Shown in pieces: positions 24,751-37,797 of a stretch of 64,000 nucleotides of DNA. Made by a program: the position numbers and the translations under genes. Origin of the DNA: Carallia brachiata (taxonomy: Eukaryota; Streptophyta; Magnoliopsida; Malpighiales; Rhizophoraceae); NCBI GenBank assembly GCA_021464245.1, contig JADCRB010000068.1, positions 7,426,134 to 7,490,133 of the forward strand. Direction: 5' to 3'. Position 1 is the stretch's first letter, and every line of letters starts with the position of its first letter. Below the pieces are notes generated by a model. That model saw only the letters and a list, made by a program, of their open reading frames with translations. It was not told the origin of the DNA and searched no databases.

Positions 24751-27700
24751 CTGAAAGACTCCAAAGAAATAGTCACATAAAACAAAAGAAGAGAAATTCG
24801 AGAGAAAGGAAAATGGAGAGCAGATGGAAATTCAAGAGTGATGAAGATAGAGAGCAGAGAGAAAGGTGATATTAATAAATTGTTTTTTTTTTTTTTGTAC
24901 TTAATGTACAAATTAAGTGCGAGCTAAAATTGGGGAACACTTACTCCTTTTGATTGGGAACAGTTACTCCTTTTTGCTTCCCTTTATAATATTTATACTA
25001 AGAATATGTCTACGCATTATAATTTTTTTTTTAATTTAATGTTAATTGAAATGTTTTGTTTTTCTTATGGTGATTGTAATAGTATTTTAAAGCAGTATTT
25101 TGTTCGAACAAATTGTGACATGCTCAATAGCCTCTTTCGATGAATGATAATTCATATTATCGAACTTCTTGATTGCTGCATGCCCAAAATGTGGAAGTTG
25201 TCTAATGCTAGTAACCACATTGAATTTTGAAGACTGCTTGGTTTATGCTTGACGAAATGGTTCATAAGTGGAAGATAAAGTAAAGAGAAGTAAATGAAAG
25301 GGAAGAAAAGAATAAACAGAAAGTAGTCATCTTAATAAGTAGAGAAAATGAAGTTGCAAAATGATAAGAAAACGTAACTGTTAAATTATATCCCAAATCA
25401 AGGCCTACGTTGTATTTTTTTTTTTTAATTGTAATGGTTTCAATTGTGGCGTGTTTGACAAAATTTCATATTCATTATAATTATTACCATAAATAAATTT
25501 TATTTCTCAATATTATTATTGAAGGCCAATTATTGACATTAATTCCTCATTAATTGCATATATAAGGGATATATAATGTTTATATCTAACAGTATATTAC
25601 AATTATAGCTATTTTTTTTTTTTTTTTGGGATTACAATTATAGCCATTTAGTTGTTGCCATAAGTGTTGCAATTCACACTGCCGAGTTATGCCTTTAGAA
25701 ATGCATGGTTCATTGTTCCACCGTCTTTCACAGTTGGACAATGATGGCAATTATTCACCAATAACTGCCTTTGATGATGACAAATTAATAGGATTTCCTT
25801 AGCTTGTTCTTTTTATTGTAGGGATGAAATTCAGAATTAACAATCTTATCTATATATCTATTTAATTAGTATAAAAGAGAAGTTAGATAAATTTCTCCTT
25901 ATTCTTGTTGCCACATGTTTATTTAATTAGTATAAAAGGAAAGTTAGAGTTACCTTCTCCTTAATTCTTACTGTCACGTGACAAGATATCTATTTTTTCT
26001 CTTTTAATTAACATCTATTTTTTCATTTTTTCATTTTTAATTTTCATGATAATTTAACTTTTCTTTTAAAACAGAAAACTGTTCCCAAATTTTTGCAGTC
26101 CACTTAATTGCATATTAATAACAAAAAACTAATTTCCTAACCTAAGTCTCTCCAGCATGCTCTCCATTTCCTCCCTCTCAATTTCTGGCAACTGCCACCA
26201 TGCTTTCTTGCTTCCTCACTCTCGAATTTCTCTTTTTTTGTTTAACGTCACTGTTTTCAGGGTTTGAGTTTTCAGTTCAGGTAAAACACAATTTCTAAAG
26301 TCATCATCATCTAATAATTTCTATGTCTCTGCCTCCCTTAGTAAAATACAAATTTTTTTCGTTCAATTTTTTTTTTTTTTCACCGAGTATAACTTTGTCT
26401 CTTGGAATTGCAGTGCATTGGTGGACTTGTAATATGATATATGATTTTTCACCGAGTATAACATTGGTGGACTTGAATGGAGAATAAATATGGTAATATG
26501 ATTTTTTCTTAATTCTAATAAATGATTTCTTAGTGAATGGTTAAGCTTTTTATGCATCTCTCCATTCAAGAAACAAATTTTATGCATTAATTGGATAATT
26601 ATATGCGGTAAATAATTATATCAATGATATATTTTCTAAACCAAAACATATAGACAATTCCTTCTTCTCGTTGTATGAATATTAATGAGAATTGAATTTT
26701 TATTGATTACTTTGCTACAAATAAAGGGAAGCTAAGAGAAAAGTTTCTCTCAGCTTCCCAAATGTAGTATTGTAACAATATATATATACACGTTAGGTTT
26801 ATACTCGCACATTATGTGGATTGTCATTTTTATTTAATTTTAATTGAAATATTGTATCATTTAGAATTTAATTTTGTTTTGAAAACACAAAAGGAGATTT
26901 TGATTCATTAGTATTTTGAAAAACTTTCGTATCCAATAACTTGACAATTACATAAATTTAGATGTTACAATAATAGTCATAAAATTTATATATTATTTGT
27001 CGTGTTAAGTGAAAAATTTTTGAAAGCTCTCTCGCACACACACACCTGATACTGATTGTTTGTCGTTTCTATAGTCAATGAATTGTTCTTCATTCCTTGC
27101 TGGAAAGCATGCCTTTAAATTTTCCATGGCTATATTTGAATCCACTCTCACAAGGTTAAAACCTCATATATACAACAACCAGATCAACACAATAATTGAC
27201 CCTCGTTATAGGCTTTCATCTTTTTCTCATACTCAAATCTTTTTTTTGCTAGCCTTGGATACATAAGGGGCTTTTTCATATATAAGATTTTCAATTAATT
27301 CGAATGTAAAGAAATTAATTAAATTTTAGAGGATCTTAAGACTGAGAAATACTTACAGCCTCAAAGCAACCAATAGAGATGAAATGTGCATGAAAAGGAG
27401 GAAAAAAAATCAATGCCATGTATATGTCATGCATGCATAATGCTTGTATCCTTTCTAACTTTAGAATGAATTTTCTTATTTTATATAAAAGATGAAAAGC
27501 GAGAAACGTAAGTTGTCCATATGATTACATGAAAATGAAGATGGCAATGCAGGCCTCTTAGGCTTGTTGGGGTCATTGGCGACTTTCCTGAATTTTTTCC
27601 CGTTGGCATGTTTCTTGTTGAACAAAAAAGGTAAGCGGGCAAATTGTATATAGGCCTAAACAAAAATATGATGTTTCAATAGTTTTATAACTACAATTTT

Positions 27701-28366
27701 TCATATCTAAGAGCAAAGAAAAAGAAGAAATTTATTAACTAAAAAAAATGAAGAAAAAAAAAAAAAGTAAGAATGTGTGTGTGAGAGGGAGGGAAAAAGG
27801 AGATGAAGAGAGGATACTCAGATCCATGGAGGGGAAAAGAACTTAATAAGAGGAAAAAGAAATAACCCAATAAGAAAATAGCTTTAATTGGTTTCTCTTT
27901 GATTAAAAAAGAATCAAATTCATATTTCTTCTCTGATATATATATATATATATTGAATTTGTCTTGTGAGTAACTGAGATAAGCAGTTGCATCTTATCTG
28001 ACTTTACGCCTCTTTCTTCTGTGAAAAGATACACTTATCATATTCGTTCGTCCTCAATCGAAACCCAAAGTGCTTGGGAAATTGCGTTGTAACTGTTGGC
28101 CTGCTTGAACGGATCTCCAAAGTTGAGATGTGTTTTTTTTTTTTTTAAAAATTTTAGAGTAGTGGGCAAACACGGTTTGGACTTTGCACGAAGACAAATA
28201 TAGCTAATAAGAAGATTTCAAACGAATTTATGGGGAAAAAATTACTAAACAAAAAAAGAATCACCGCATACACATACAACACATGTGCAGCTTTGAAGAC
28301 ATACAAAATAAATAAATAAATAAATAAAACCTTTGTAAGAACAATATCAATTCTTTCTTTTTTCTC
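24751..28366. other. AT-rich region with short repeats, no gene seen
   Basis: Holds a near-duplicate pair at about 25859-25905 and 25919-25965 (attagtataaaagagaagttag and variant), and an imperfect palindrome gggaagctaagagaaa / tttctctcagcttccc at 26727-26760. Both resemble the termini of elements seen near 37.0, 40.5 and 41.2 kb. (TA)n at about 27938-27952. The ORF at 27078-27266 is not recognised. No HMA domain, exon series or RNA gene seen. Confidence 0.5.
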
Positions 28367-28983
28367 CTATAACCTGAACTTCTCTGTTGTAGGGTTCTGG
28401 TCCCATACATCGAATAAATTTTTTAAAGTGAATATGATAATAGCACTTAATATAATTAATATAATCTCTACAATACTTGCTTCATAAATAAAACTTACCG
28501 CTATATAAACTAAACGATTAGTAGGTAACAATCTTCTAATTGATGTAGAAAGATTCAGACCCAGACACAAGAAAAATCCAGCAGTCGAGAAAGGAAGAGT
28601 ATTATTTTCCACGTCTCGGAATCAATGAAGAACCCAACCATAGGAACCTCATGTGGTTGCGTCGGGAAAGGTTGAGGAAACAAATGTCTGTTCCTGAAGT
28701 CAATCCTGAGAAGATAGATCACGTAGGAGAAGATAATAGAAAAGAATGCTTCAATTAACGTACTCTTACCAACTGCTACATAGATCGGCAGCCCTTCCAA
28801 CTTGACCGTGTCACCTGTGAAATAAAATATAAACATTACTGCAGTTCCGGCCGTACCAACGGCCAGCCAGTTTGATGAGAACGTGGGGAACAGTCTCTCT
28901 GCAGTTTCTGAGAACAAAAGAAGAAGGACTGTAGTCCACCACAAGAAAATGGACAACGAAAAGAAGATTACTCTCCTATCCAT
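28367..28983 (-). pseudogene. Multi-pass membrane protein family, copy 3 (7-nt deletion)
   Basis: Third member, from the ATG ending at 28983 (MDRRVIFFSLSIFLWW) to FDVWDQNPTTEKFRL and a stop at 28367. Five hydrophobic segments in the same places as copies 1 and 2. Frame is open for 125+ codons to SETWKIILF, then shifts near 28590. Compared with copy 2, seven bases are missing between IILF and the AGFF motif, and the next frame then runs cleanly to the end. It is 12.5 kb from copy 2 and lacks the duplicated flanks of units 1 and 2, so it is an older or separate copy. Function unknown. A TATA-like element lies about 130 bases upstream. Confidence 0.7.
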
Positions 28984-30980
28984 AGTAATGGAATACAGGG
29001 AAAAAAAAAAAGAAGGGAAACACGTTTGTGAGTAGGGGATTTTGAAAATTTGTTTCTCCCAAAGATTTTATCCATTCTACTCTTTGGCCATGTTTATATA
29101 ACCTACTCTGTTTGCCTATAAATAGCAAAGGCAACATCAGCCTTGAATTATTCTGTGGCTCTGGAAAAAAAACAGAAGATTTGTGGACCACAGATCTTGA
29201 CCAAGATCTGGATCTCTCCTCCATACAGGTGGAGCTTTTATGAATTAGTCATCCCCATCTCATGATTATCTGCTTGTTAGTGGTGTTCTTTTCTTATTCT
29301 TTTAGTTGCCCATTTGTAGGATAGAGGTGGTGGAGATTTGGTCTTCAAGCATCCCAAAGGAGCCATTTTTAGGCACATAATAGAAGATTCCTGAAAGAAA
29401 ACACGTATAGGACATGGTTCTGATTTGCTATATACTCCTCATGTGGCAAAGGCAGATCTCTGCAAGATCAGCGGTCACCTAGACTTCTATAGGAGAACAT
29501 GCATGATCAAATGAAGATCGAAGATGAACACACATATATATATATATATATCCACACGAAGGTAAACAAAATAAAAATAAAAAAAAAGGGGGGACAACCG
29601 GTTACACCATCTTTTATTAATTTGTGGGTGAGTTATTTTGGAGTCAAAATAGATTTCCTGTTCTCTAACCATATCATTGTTAATATACTTGGATTAAAAT
29701 AAAATGAAAGGAAGAAAATTAACTCAAAGAAAGAGAGGTGACAGAAACTTATTTCTTAGTTAATTGAAACAAAAAAACGTTCAGCAACAGTTTGCTCTGT
29801 TTTCAACAGTTGCTCAATGTCATGCCTTATGGCACAATACGAAAGATTTCATTTCCCCATAAAAGCTCCATACTAGACTTCTGCTTGTTGCTCCATTTTC
29901 CCCACAAAAGCGGAATTTATCTCCAAGCAATGACATAGCAAGGGCCTCAAACATCTCCCGTAAATTAGCAAGGGCCTGCATATGAATAAGAGTTTTGTGA
30001 TTGTTTCCAGCCTGCACCTCATGGCTAGTGTTTAAGGTAACTTTCAGAGAACAAATTTAGCGTCACGCAAATGTCCTAATCTAAGTAATTCATGGTCATT
30101 CATGAAATTCACTGTTCCATAATCATGGGATTTGATGTCAATCACTAACATGTTAAACGGTTCGGCAACAGTTTGCTCCAAATACCTGAAACACGAAAAA
30201 GATATTATTTTTAGCAGATGTACAGAAGTGTGGTTACCCAAAAGGGATGTTTAATTCATGTACTGCTCGGGCTTTCGTATTAATATAAGCCTCATATTAT
30301 TTATAATTACTGAAAATTTGTAAATACTAACCATTGCCACTTCAATCAAATGATTATTAGTTAGATGTGTGTAAAAACTTGGATAAACTTGCCAAACTTG
30401 AGCATTTGGAAACTTGATTGTAAGATGTAAGCTTGAAAGGACCATCACCATCAATGAAGGAACCTGCAGAATGTTGAAGCAAAGATGCAAACTTACTCAG
30501 AGGCCTTGCATTAACTAGATTAGATGTGCATCACAAGAGCACTTTTCAAACTTACTCAGAGGCCTTTGCATTAACTAGATCCGTAAGGATGATGCATTTG
30601 ACAACACTGCCTTTGACATAGGATTTTTCCCATGAAAAATAAAGCAATGTTTAGGCAAGAACAAATGGGAAGGATTGAAAATTACAGATGATGGTGATTG
30701 TGACTTAGTTAAATCAGCAACTTTAAGATTTGGACAGGAAACAAAATGCTAGCACACCATAGAGCGCAATTACAAGGTTGATCACTGCAGACCAATTTAT
30801 CCAAATTGAACAGCGATTCCTGCGCGCCATAAAGCAAAATACAAACCAATAGAAAATATGCTCAAAAAAAAAAAAAGAAAAAAAAAAACTGGTATAAGTA
30901 ATGAACAAACTGACCAATGGATCTGTATTTTATAACTAGTCTTAAGAAAGCCTCTCACTCGCTCTCTCCCTCTCTGTATT
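28984..30980. other. Intergenic region with unrecognised minus-strand ORFs
   Basis: Contains (TA)n at 29534-29550 and, on the minus strand, three consecutive 65-79 codon open frames at 29820-30017, 30044-30241 and 30251-30490. Parts look protein-like: QALANLREMFEALAMSLLG, TVAEPFNMLVIDIKSHDYG, YTHLTNNHLIEVAMV. I could not assign them to a family. They may be exons of a decayed gene. A 34-base segment (caaacttactcagaggcc...aactagat) is repeated at about 30488 and 30547. Confidence 0.35.
29115..29125 (-). promoter_or_regulatory. TATA-like element upstream of membrane-protein copy 3
   Basis: CTATAAATAG (palindromic TATA motif) lies about 130 bases before the ATG of copy 3, with a second TATATAA at 29094-29100. 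The spacing suits a plant core promoter, but AT-rich DNA gives such motifs often by chance. Confidence 0.35.
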
Positions 30981-30988
30981 TTATACAG

Positions 30989-32453
30989 GGAAAGACATTC
31001 TGAAGCATATTGTGCAATGTACGATATATGCGAAGCACGAGAAGATGGAAAACTATTAAACTGTCTTTATGATTCGCCTGCAGCGAAAGTATGCCTTTCC
31101 GCAGGATTTAATGTTGCTGTTATGACTGTCCTTTTGCTGTAACATTTGCCTATTTCTGATTATGAAATTTTCAGCATACTTTGTGGTCACTTGAGTAGCA
31201 AATGCTTTTCTGTTCCTCAGCTAGATGACATGCTTTCGAAAAAGATCCAAAAGTTTGCGCCCGACTATTACTGGCAATGTTTGTTGCATGGAAGCGCAGT
31301 TTGACGCGTTGCGATCTCAAGTCCAGTAGGTGAGATACTAGATATACAATATTGTTAATATTCCGTTCTTGCTTTGATGTTTATGATTATGACTACGCGA
31401 GCTTTTATTGTAGGCATAATAAAGGGCCCAAGCTTGAGGAGATATGTGCAGGATTTTTATCTTTTAATGTGTTAATTCAGTGACTTTTTACAGCTTGTTC
31501 ATTGTTGTATTGCTTTAACGTAAGATCTCACCCAAGTCACTGTTTCGGCTGTTGTTGAATGCAACGACTCCCTATTTGGTAATGTCAGTTAAATAGTTAG
31601 GACTTTGCTGGGGTCTGTGAAGCTGCTGAGTCTAGCTTATTAATAAAGATTCTTGAAGTTCACCATTCTTCGCTTCCATTTTCGTGCTTTCCAAAGTTAT
31701 GCAATTTATCTTCATCTATACATGTTAAAAATAAAAAAAAATTGATTTATTGCTATAAACCAAGCAATTCCTTTTCTTGTTGGATGCCCAGCATGCTTGA
31801 GAAACTTTTTGAATATTTTTTGTGAGCTTTCCTGCTCTTCACAACAGAGTTCATTTATCAACGTGACTTCTATTTCAAGATAACGCTTCTTTTATAATCC
31901 TTTGTGGTTTCATTTTGGAAAAGCTTTGTGTTTTTCAAATTGACACTGAAATTATTTCGTTGTCGACGAGAATCAAACTTGTCTGTTGATTTGAAATATT
32001 ACTTGGTATCAGCAGAGAGTTTGAGCATGTAGAACTTGGACTGGTCATTTTTTCAGACATGAATCAGAATTTATTTGAGATTTTTTTTTTCCAAGATACA
32101 TGTGTCTTGATGTTACTGAACTTTGCACAAATTTGTTGTTCATGAAACTGACCAATTCCCAGCCAATAGTATAGTCTTCGAAGTATCGTTCCACATGTAT
32201 TATATGGTTGCAAATTTCTTGAAGACAAAATGCCATTGCTTATGTTGGAGAGTCTGAATGTGTGAATTTTATTTGTGATATCTGATTCTCGTTTCTGGTT
32301 AAGAACAATTTGACTGTCAATGGAATTGATTTTTTCATAACTGATGCTTTTGGTGAAGGGTTATATGACTCTTACAGGGATGTGAATTTGGTACCATCAA
32401 CCATGACTACTCGAGCCTCTAACTTTATTGTTGCTGAGCTCAGAAGTTTAAAG
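30989..32453 (+). pseudogene. NPC1-like sterol transporter pseudogene, N-terminal exons
   Basis: Three exons of the Niemann-Pick C1 luminal N-terminal domain. (a) 30989-31088: ERHSEAYCAMYDICEAREDG, then KLLNC, with AG and GT sites. (b) 31221-31329: LDDMLSKKIQ, then a frame change into TITGNVCCMEAQFDALRSQVQ and a stop. (c) About 32298-32453: NNLTVNGIDFFITDAFGEG, then LYDSYRDV and TTRASNF, ending at a GT donor. Family: NPC1 binds sterol through this Cys-rich domain and exports it across the vacuolar/lysosomal membrane. The exon holding the CPACLRNF motif, expected between (b) and (c), is missing. The remaining ~1000 residues with the sterol-sensing domain were not found downstream. Cys residues in (c) are replaced by Tyr. 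Non-functional fragment. Confidence 0.87.
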
Positions 32454-35400
32454 GTAAATTTTGGATTAACATAGATGGTCTCTCTCTTTTTGGAAATGAT
32501 GTGGTATATATGTGTATGTGCACCAATGCACTCGTGTGTGTCTATATGGTTGGTGTTTGTATGCTGAGGTCTCTTTTAGTTCTCTTTTGAAAATCAATTC
32601 ATTGTCACCTCTTCTTGGTTATGGTGATTGAAGAAAGAACTATCCGTGCATCGGTGTTAATAAGAACTTTCTTTGTTTTTTTTCCCCCTTCATGCCAAGG
32701 TTCCAAGGCCTTCATTCATATGCTTTTGGGCTGTAACAAATATTGAGAAGCGTGTTCCTCTTTCCTTGGTGATTGAGATCATCATTGAACAAGGTAACAA
32801 TGCAATGCCACCTGTTTGATGCTCGTGAAACCTATTCTGCATGTATGATTATTCCTGTCTCGTAGTACTTGGTATTCAGCATATTGTCCAATAATGAAGG
32901 CTTGTATACTGATATTTTCCTCAGTCATCTTAGTGAGTATGCATGTTTTCTGAGCCATTCCACAGACAGTTACAGCTTAGGAGAATCCTTAACTATAGTT
33001 TCTTTCATTCACTCTTTGTCAAGTTTTTCTGAGCTCTTCAGGATGATTTCGAGCAGAAAATGTAGTTTTTCTAATCCTACAATGCCTAGTAGACTACATG
33101 TGCTGAAGTTTCACTTAACTAAACTGTGAACAATTTGCTTCCAAACATTCTCAATGCCAACAAATATTTACCCAACAGAATGTGTCATTTAAAAGGGTTA
33201 GTGACCTCTGTCTGTTCCATCATTTTATAAGTTGGAGCTGGGGCTTAGTTTGGCTAAGCTGATTACTTTTATTCCCAAGGTTGCCACCATTGAAAAAATA
33301 TGTTGTGGTGGTAATGTTGCTGGAAATGAGCTCTAGCATATCTGCACGTCATAATAGCTGAAGCTTCAAAGAACATTCTGGATGCTGGAAAAGGTTGGAA
33401 ACAGACTGTTCTTGCTAATGAAGGAGAAATTATCTCTAGAATGGGATCAGCCAGTTGGGGGGGGGGGGTGTGTGGCAGCTGTTGTTAAATCTCCTTCCAA
33501 GATCTGGAAGGTGATTGCTAAGTATTGCCTTGCACAAAAAAGTTATTTTATATCACTTTGCATATTGGGAACATTCACTTATGAAATCAACTTTCAATTT
33601 TGGATGTCAATGGCTCCTTTTCCATGCTCAAAGGGGAATTCTTATTAAAATATTCTTTTTTTTTTCCCTCCATTTCAGGTTACTTCTCTTTTACAACATA
33701 ACTGATTCTTTTTGGTTTTTTTTTGTGCTGAACTACCTAGCTGGATGACAACATGCTGGCATTCTTGCTCATTTAAGAGCTAGTGTATGTAATCCGTTGA
33801 GAATTTAGGGTGCAACTCCATGTGGGTTAGCTTAGTTTTTGGTTGACCCTAGAGTGCCAACAATTGCCCTTACCCATCAAGATTTTTGGCCTCAAATTGT
33901 ACTTGTTAGTGCCTGTTGTTTGCAGATGATAGGTTCACCACAGTATGCTTCAATTGAGAATAGAGGTGCAATAACTGGGGAATTGCTCCTGAACAAATTG
34001 AACAAGTCAGTAAATCGGTGAAGGTATGGGCTTCGTAGTTTCTTCCTGGGATTTTTGGAGACTTGCATTCAATAGGGATTGTTTCTTTAAAAAAAAGTAA
34101 ATGTTCATCCTACTGTCTAGTAAATTAAGTTCTTCCTTTTGAAAAACCCTGCCCATTTGGTCGAATACATCCAAACAACAACAAATTATTTGAGGAACCC
34201 ATGCCAGTTCTCACATACTTTCTTATTAATAGAAAATTACCTGTCTATTGTATCTTGTTTTTGTTCATTTCCCATTTCTAAAGTTCAATGGAATGATGGA
34301 GAGACATATATATTGCCGTCTATAAATCAATTTTGACATTAAGAAATAGTTGAGCTTAGTTGTGTGTGATTTGTATGCATTTATTTATTTATTTATTTGA
34401 GTTTGTTGACAGAAAATAGAGTTGTTTATTGAGAAAACCAGGCTATGCCGATGAGCAGCGGAAATAAGGCCGATTTTTAACATCTATGTGGACTCGTATT
34501 GGTGAGGCCATGTGAGATGAAGCAAAGGTCACTCGTATGTTGTATTAAAACATTTGGTATAGTTAGCTGAAAGTATCTGGTAGGTTGCCTGATGCTTGCT
34601 GCATATACCATATGAGGGTTAATTTTCAGAACTTCTAGACCTCCAGCAAGTTATTGGCCTAATATTCTGCACTATCTCCTTTCAAGAGGGAAGGAATTTG
34701 CTGTGAACTATGAATAATGGGTGCATTAATCTGTCTTGATGTGAAGAATGTTTGGTTCATGCACAGCCTGACTGATCGGGTGGGCATTTTTTTCAATGTA
34801 ACTGTGCAGGAACGATATGATCTGGCCAAATGAAATTGTAGAACCTATTTTGGTTCATCTACAATTTTTTTTTCCTACCATGGGAGTAATTTTATCTTTC
34901 ATTGAAACATCAAATCCGCATCCTCTCAGGATGTGTCGGTCCTACAATCTTTTTATGCTATGGACCAATATTTAAAATGCTTACCTGTGTAAACTCAGAT
35001 TTATGGGAGTCTAGTAATAAAATTATAAAAAAGTATAGTCAAATTGAATTTTTCCAATACTACAAACATAGTCCATGTTACAAAAGAAATGAAATATTTG
35101 TAGGAGTCTAGTAATTTGTTAGTATTAATCAGTGTAGTAGTAATATAGCATATGTTAATTTATTATATTACATATCAAGGTTTTATATTAAGTAGCTAAT
35201 ATTTTTAATTGTGTGAAAGAAAAGAAATGTAAAAAAATTAAATATTCTCATAATTATAACAATTGTTTGATATTGATCATATTATAACTGTAAAAAATTG
35301 ATTGATTTTTGTTATTTTATTTTCAAGTAGAAACGAACTTGAATACAATAAAAATGGTATTTGATTTTATCAAGAAACAAAGCCAACGAGAAAAAAAAAA

Positions 35401-36640
35401 CTAAGAAGTAGTACATCAGTCACAGGGTAGGAGATAAATCACAAATCAAAGTCAAAGTCATTACACTTCTTTTTTTATATATAACAAAAAAGACAGTAAG
35501 GCCAAGAAAAACAATTTAATCACTATAATTTAAATATATAACTAAAAAGATTACAAATACTGAACAAAGTCATGACTTTTGGAAATGGGTATGGAGCTAT
35601 GGTGACCGTCTAATAAGAGAAACAGACTCAAAATTTCCTCATCACGTCTCCCAGTGACCATTAACTTGATGAAAGGAAGAAAACAAGTGAGAGAGACGAA
35701 GTATATCATATTCGTATGTTAAAAATTATTCGGCAAAAGAAACTCAAAGATGGAGAAAGTGGGAGAAAAAACCTCCAAACCTAATCATAAAAGAGTTAAA
35801 ATACATGTAATTGAAGAAATTAATCTAGCATTCGACGTTCAACTCAATAAGACAAAAAGGTCCAATTTTATTGCTTAAAAAAAACAAGACAAAAAAATTG
35901 GCCATAAACTTGAATAATTTTTACTGCTCAAAATTAATTTTTTAAATAAGTTTATGTTGCTAAAGACGTGATTTATAAAATTTCTATTTTTTCTTCGAAG
36001 GAAAGTATGGACTTAAATAACAATCAGTAGCTAAAGAGGTAAGTTTAAATATTGTGTTTTTTTTTCTTAATACACGTTACAAAAGGCAAGGTAATTGATA
36101 TACAGTGAGACAAAAATAAAGTTGCATTATTGAAAATTAGAAGCTGAGGTTTTACCCAAAGTAAACGAAAATGCTCGAATTCTCATTATACAGGCATTAA
36201 TTGTCAGAAGCTAAGTCTCCAATTTCATTGGAGAATCACGCTGGAGAATGATATTTGAAGACTTCCAGTTAATATCCACAAAATAGTTAGAAGTTTTAAG
36301 ATAAATAATAAAATATGACAATTATACAAAAAGAAAGAGAGAGCTAAAATAAAGATGGACAATTAATTTATATCGGTGGAGTAGTTGACTGTTAACTCAA
36401 ACACGAAGACATCAAACATTGCTCAAAAAAAAAAAAAAAAAATAAAACAATATCTAAGTCAATGGTGGAGTTTTAACGAATTAATAAAAACTAGAGAAGC
36501 TTTGGTGGTTTCACGGCAACTCAAGGTCCCAACAATTTTCCATGCGGAGAAACACACAAAACACAAAAAATACTTAAACAGATCACGTTTAAACATATAA
36601 AAAAATAATTGCAAAAGACTTCTATTGTAATTCTCTTTCT
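32454..36640. other. Region downstream of the NPC1 fragment, no gene seen
   Basis: The first ~2 kb has the T-rich, moderate-GC texture of plant introns and could be remains of NPC1 introns. A possible exon near 32700-32792 (VPRPSFICFWAVTNIEKRVP) does not match NPC1 and is unassigned. From about 34900 the DNA is very AT-rich with A/T runs. No supported gene. Confidence 0.5.
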
Positions 36641-37797
36641 TTTTTTATACTGTATCTGTCATGTAGAGATAGAGAGATAAGCTAAGAGACATTTAAATAG
36701 ACTTCTATTTAATTTTTTTAAAAAGAGAGTTTATAAGCCTAGATTATGAAAAATAAAATAAATAATTTTTTATTCTTAAACAAGTAAACAGTATTGTGTA
36801 TATAAATTGTTAGTAATTTTTTTTCTTAAAAAGCTTAAATGGTTTGATTTTTTCGTTTGTAAAAAAAAATAAAATAATATATTTTTCCTATTAAAAAAGG
36901 AAAAAAATATTAAGAGAATTAAAACAAAAAGTTAAATTTGGGATTTTTTTTCCTTTTATTTATCTTAATTTGATATTTTGACACATGCCAAAAAGAGAAA
37001 AGTTGAAATTTTTCTCTCACTTTCAACTTTATATATGTAAACTAACAATAGACGTGCACTACATATAGTTTTTTATAATTTAATATTAATTTCATTATTT
37101 ATAACATTTTTATTATATTACATGTAAAAATTAAAAATGTGTCATATTGAAAGTTATACTCTTTGGACTATCAATTTAACATTTAATTTCATTTACTTTT
37201 TTAATTAAAAGAAAAGAACATTAGAGAAAACGCATATCATAAGAATTTGAAATAACATAAGTAATATAATTCTTAGAAAAATTAGAAATATAGAGATAGT
37301 ATAAAGATTTAAAATAAATTTATATTACTATAGAGCTAAATTTATAAATAGATTTTTTTTAATTCCCTAAAGAAGATAATAGAGACTTAAAATATTGAAT
37401 ATGTTTTTTTTTTAATTTCCTGAGAATTTGCCCCCAATAATGAGTATTTTTAGAGAGGAGTTTATTATTAATTAAGAGAGGAAACCCTACAACTGCACAT
37501 GTCCAAGAAGCAAAATTAATGATAAGAGAAGACACTATAGTTTCACATGTCTAAGAAGCAAAATTAATGAACAGAGGAGACACTATAGTTTCACATGTCC
37601 ATTCATTAATTTCGTAATGAATGGAGAAGGATTTTTACCTTTTTTTTATATACCGGACTAAAATCTAGAGAATTACGAAATAATGAAAAATTGTCATCTA
37701 ACAGAGAGAGAAACTAGAGACTTTCTCTTGTTTTCGCTTTATACACATAATATAGAGAAGCATTAGACCTGCGCGATGCGCGGATTCATCATATTAG
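36641..37797 (+). mobile_element. Nested non-autonomous elements with Helitron-like 3' end
   Basis: At 37770-37783 a GC-rich hairpin (ctgcgc-gat-gcgcgg, one G-T pair) stands out in AT-rich DNA, followed 13 bases later by TTAG at 37794-37797 and then T. Helitrons end in a hairpin 10-12 bases before CTRR and insert before T; the terminal C is T here. The 5' end is not certain. Part of the interval (about 36700-37030) resembles 39935-40490, so more than one element is involved. Confidence 0.4.

Noticed and set aside
24464..24869. Plus-strand Phe/Leu-rich membrane-like ORFs
   Set aside because: They are the complement of the Lys/Glu-rich HIPP linker, which matches a known family on the minus strand.
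32700..32792. Possible further NPC1 exon (VPRPSFICFWAVTN)
   Set aside because: It does not match any NPC1 segment, although splice-like borders are present; left unassigned.
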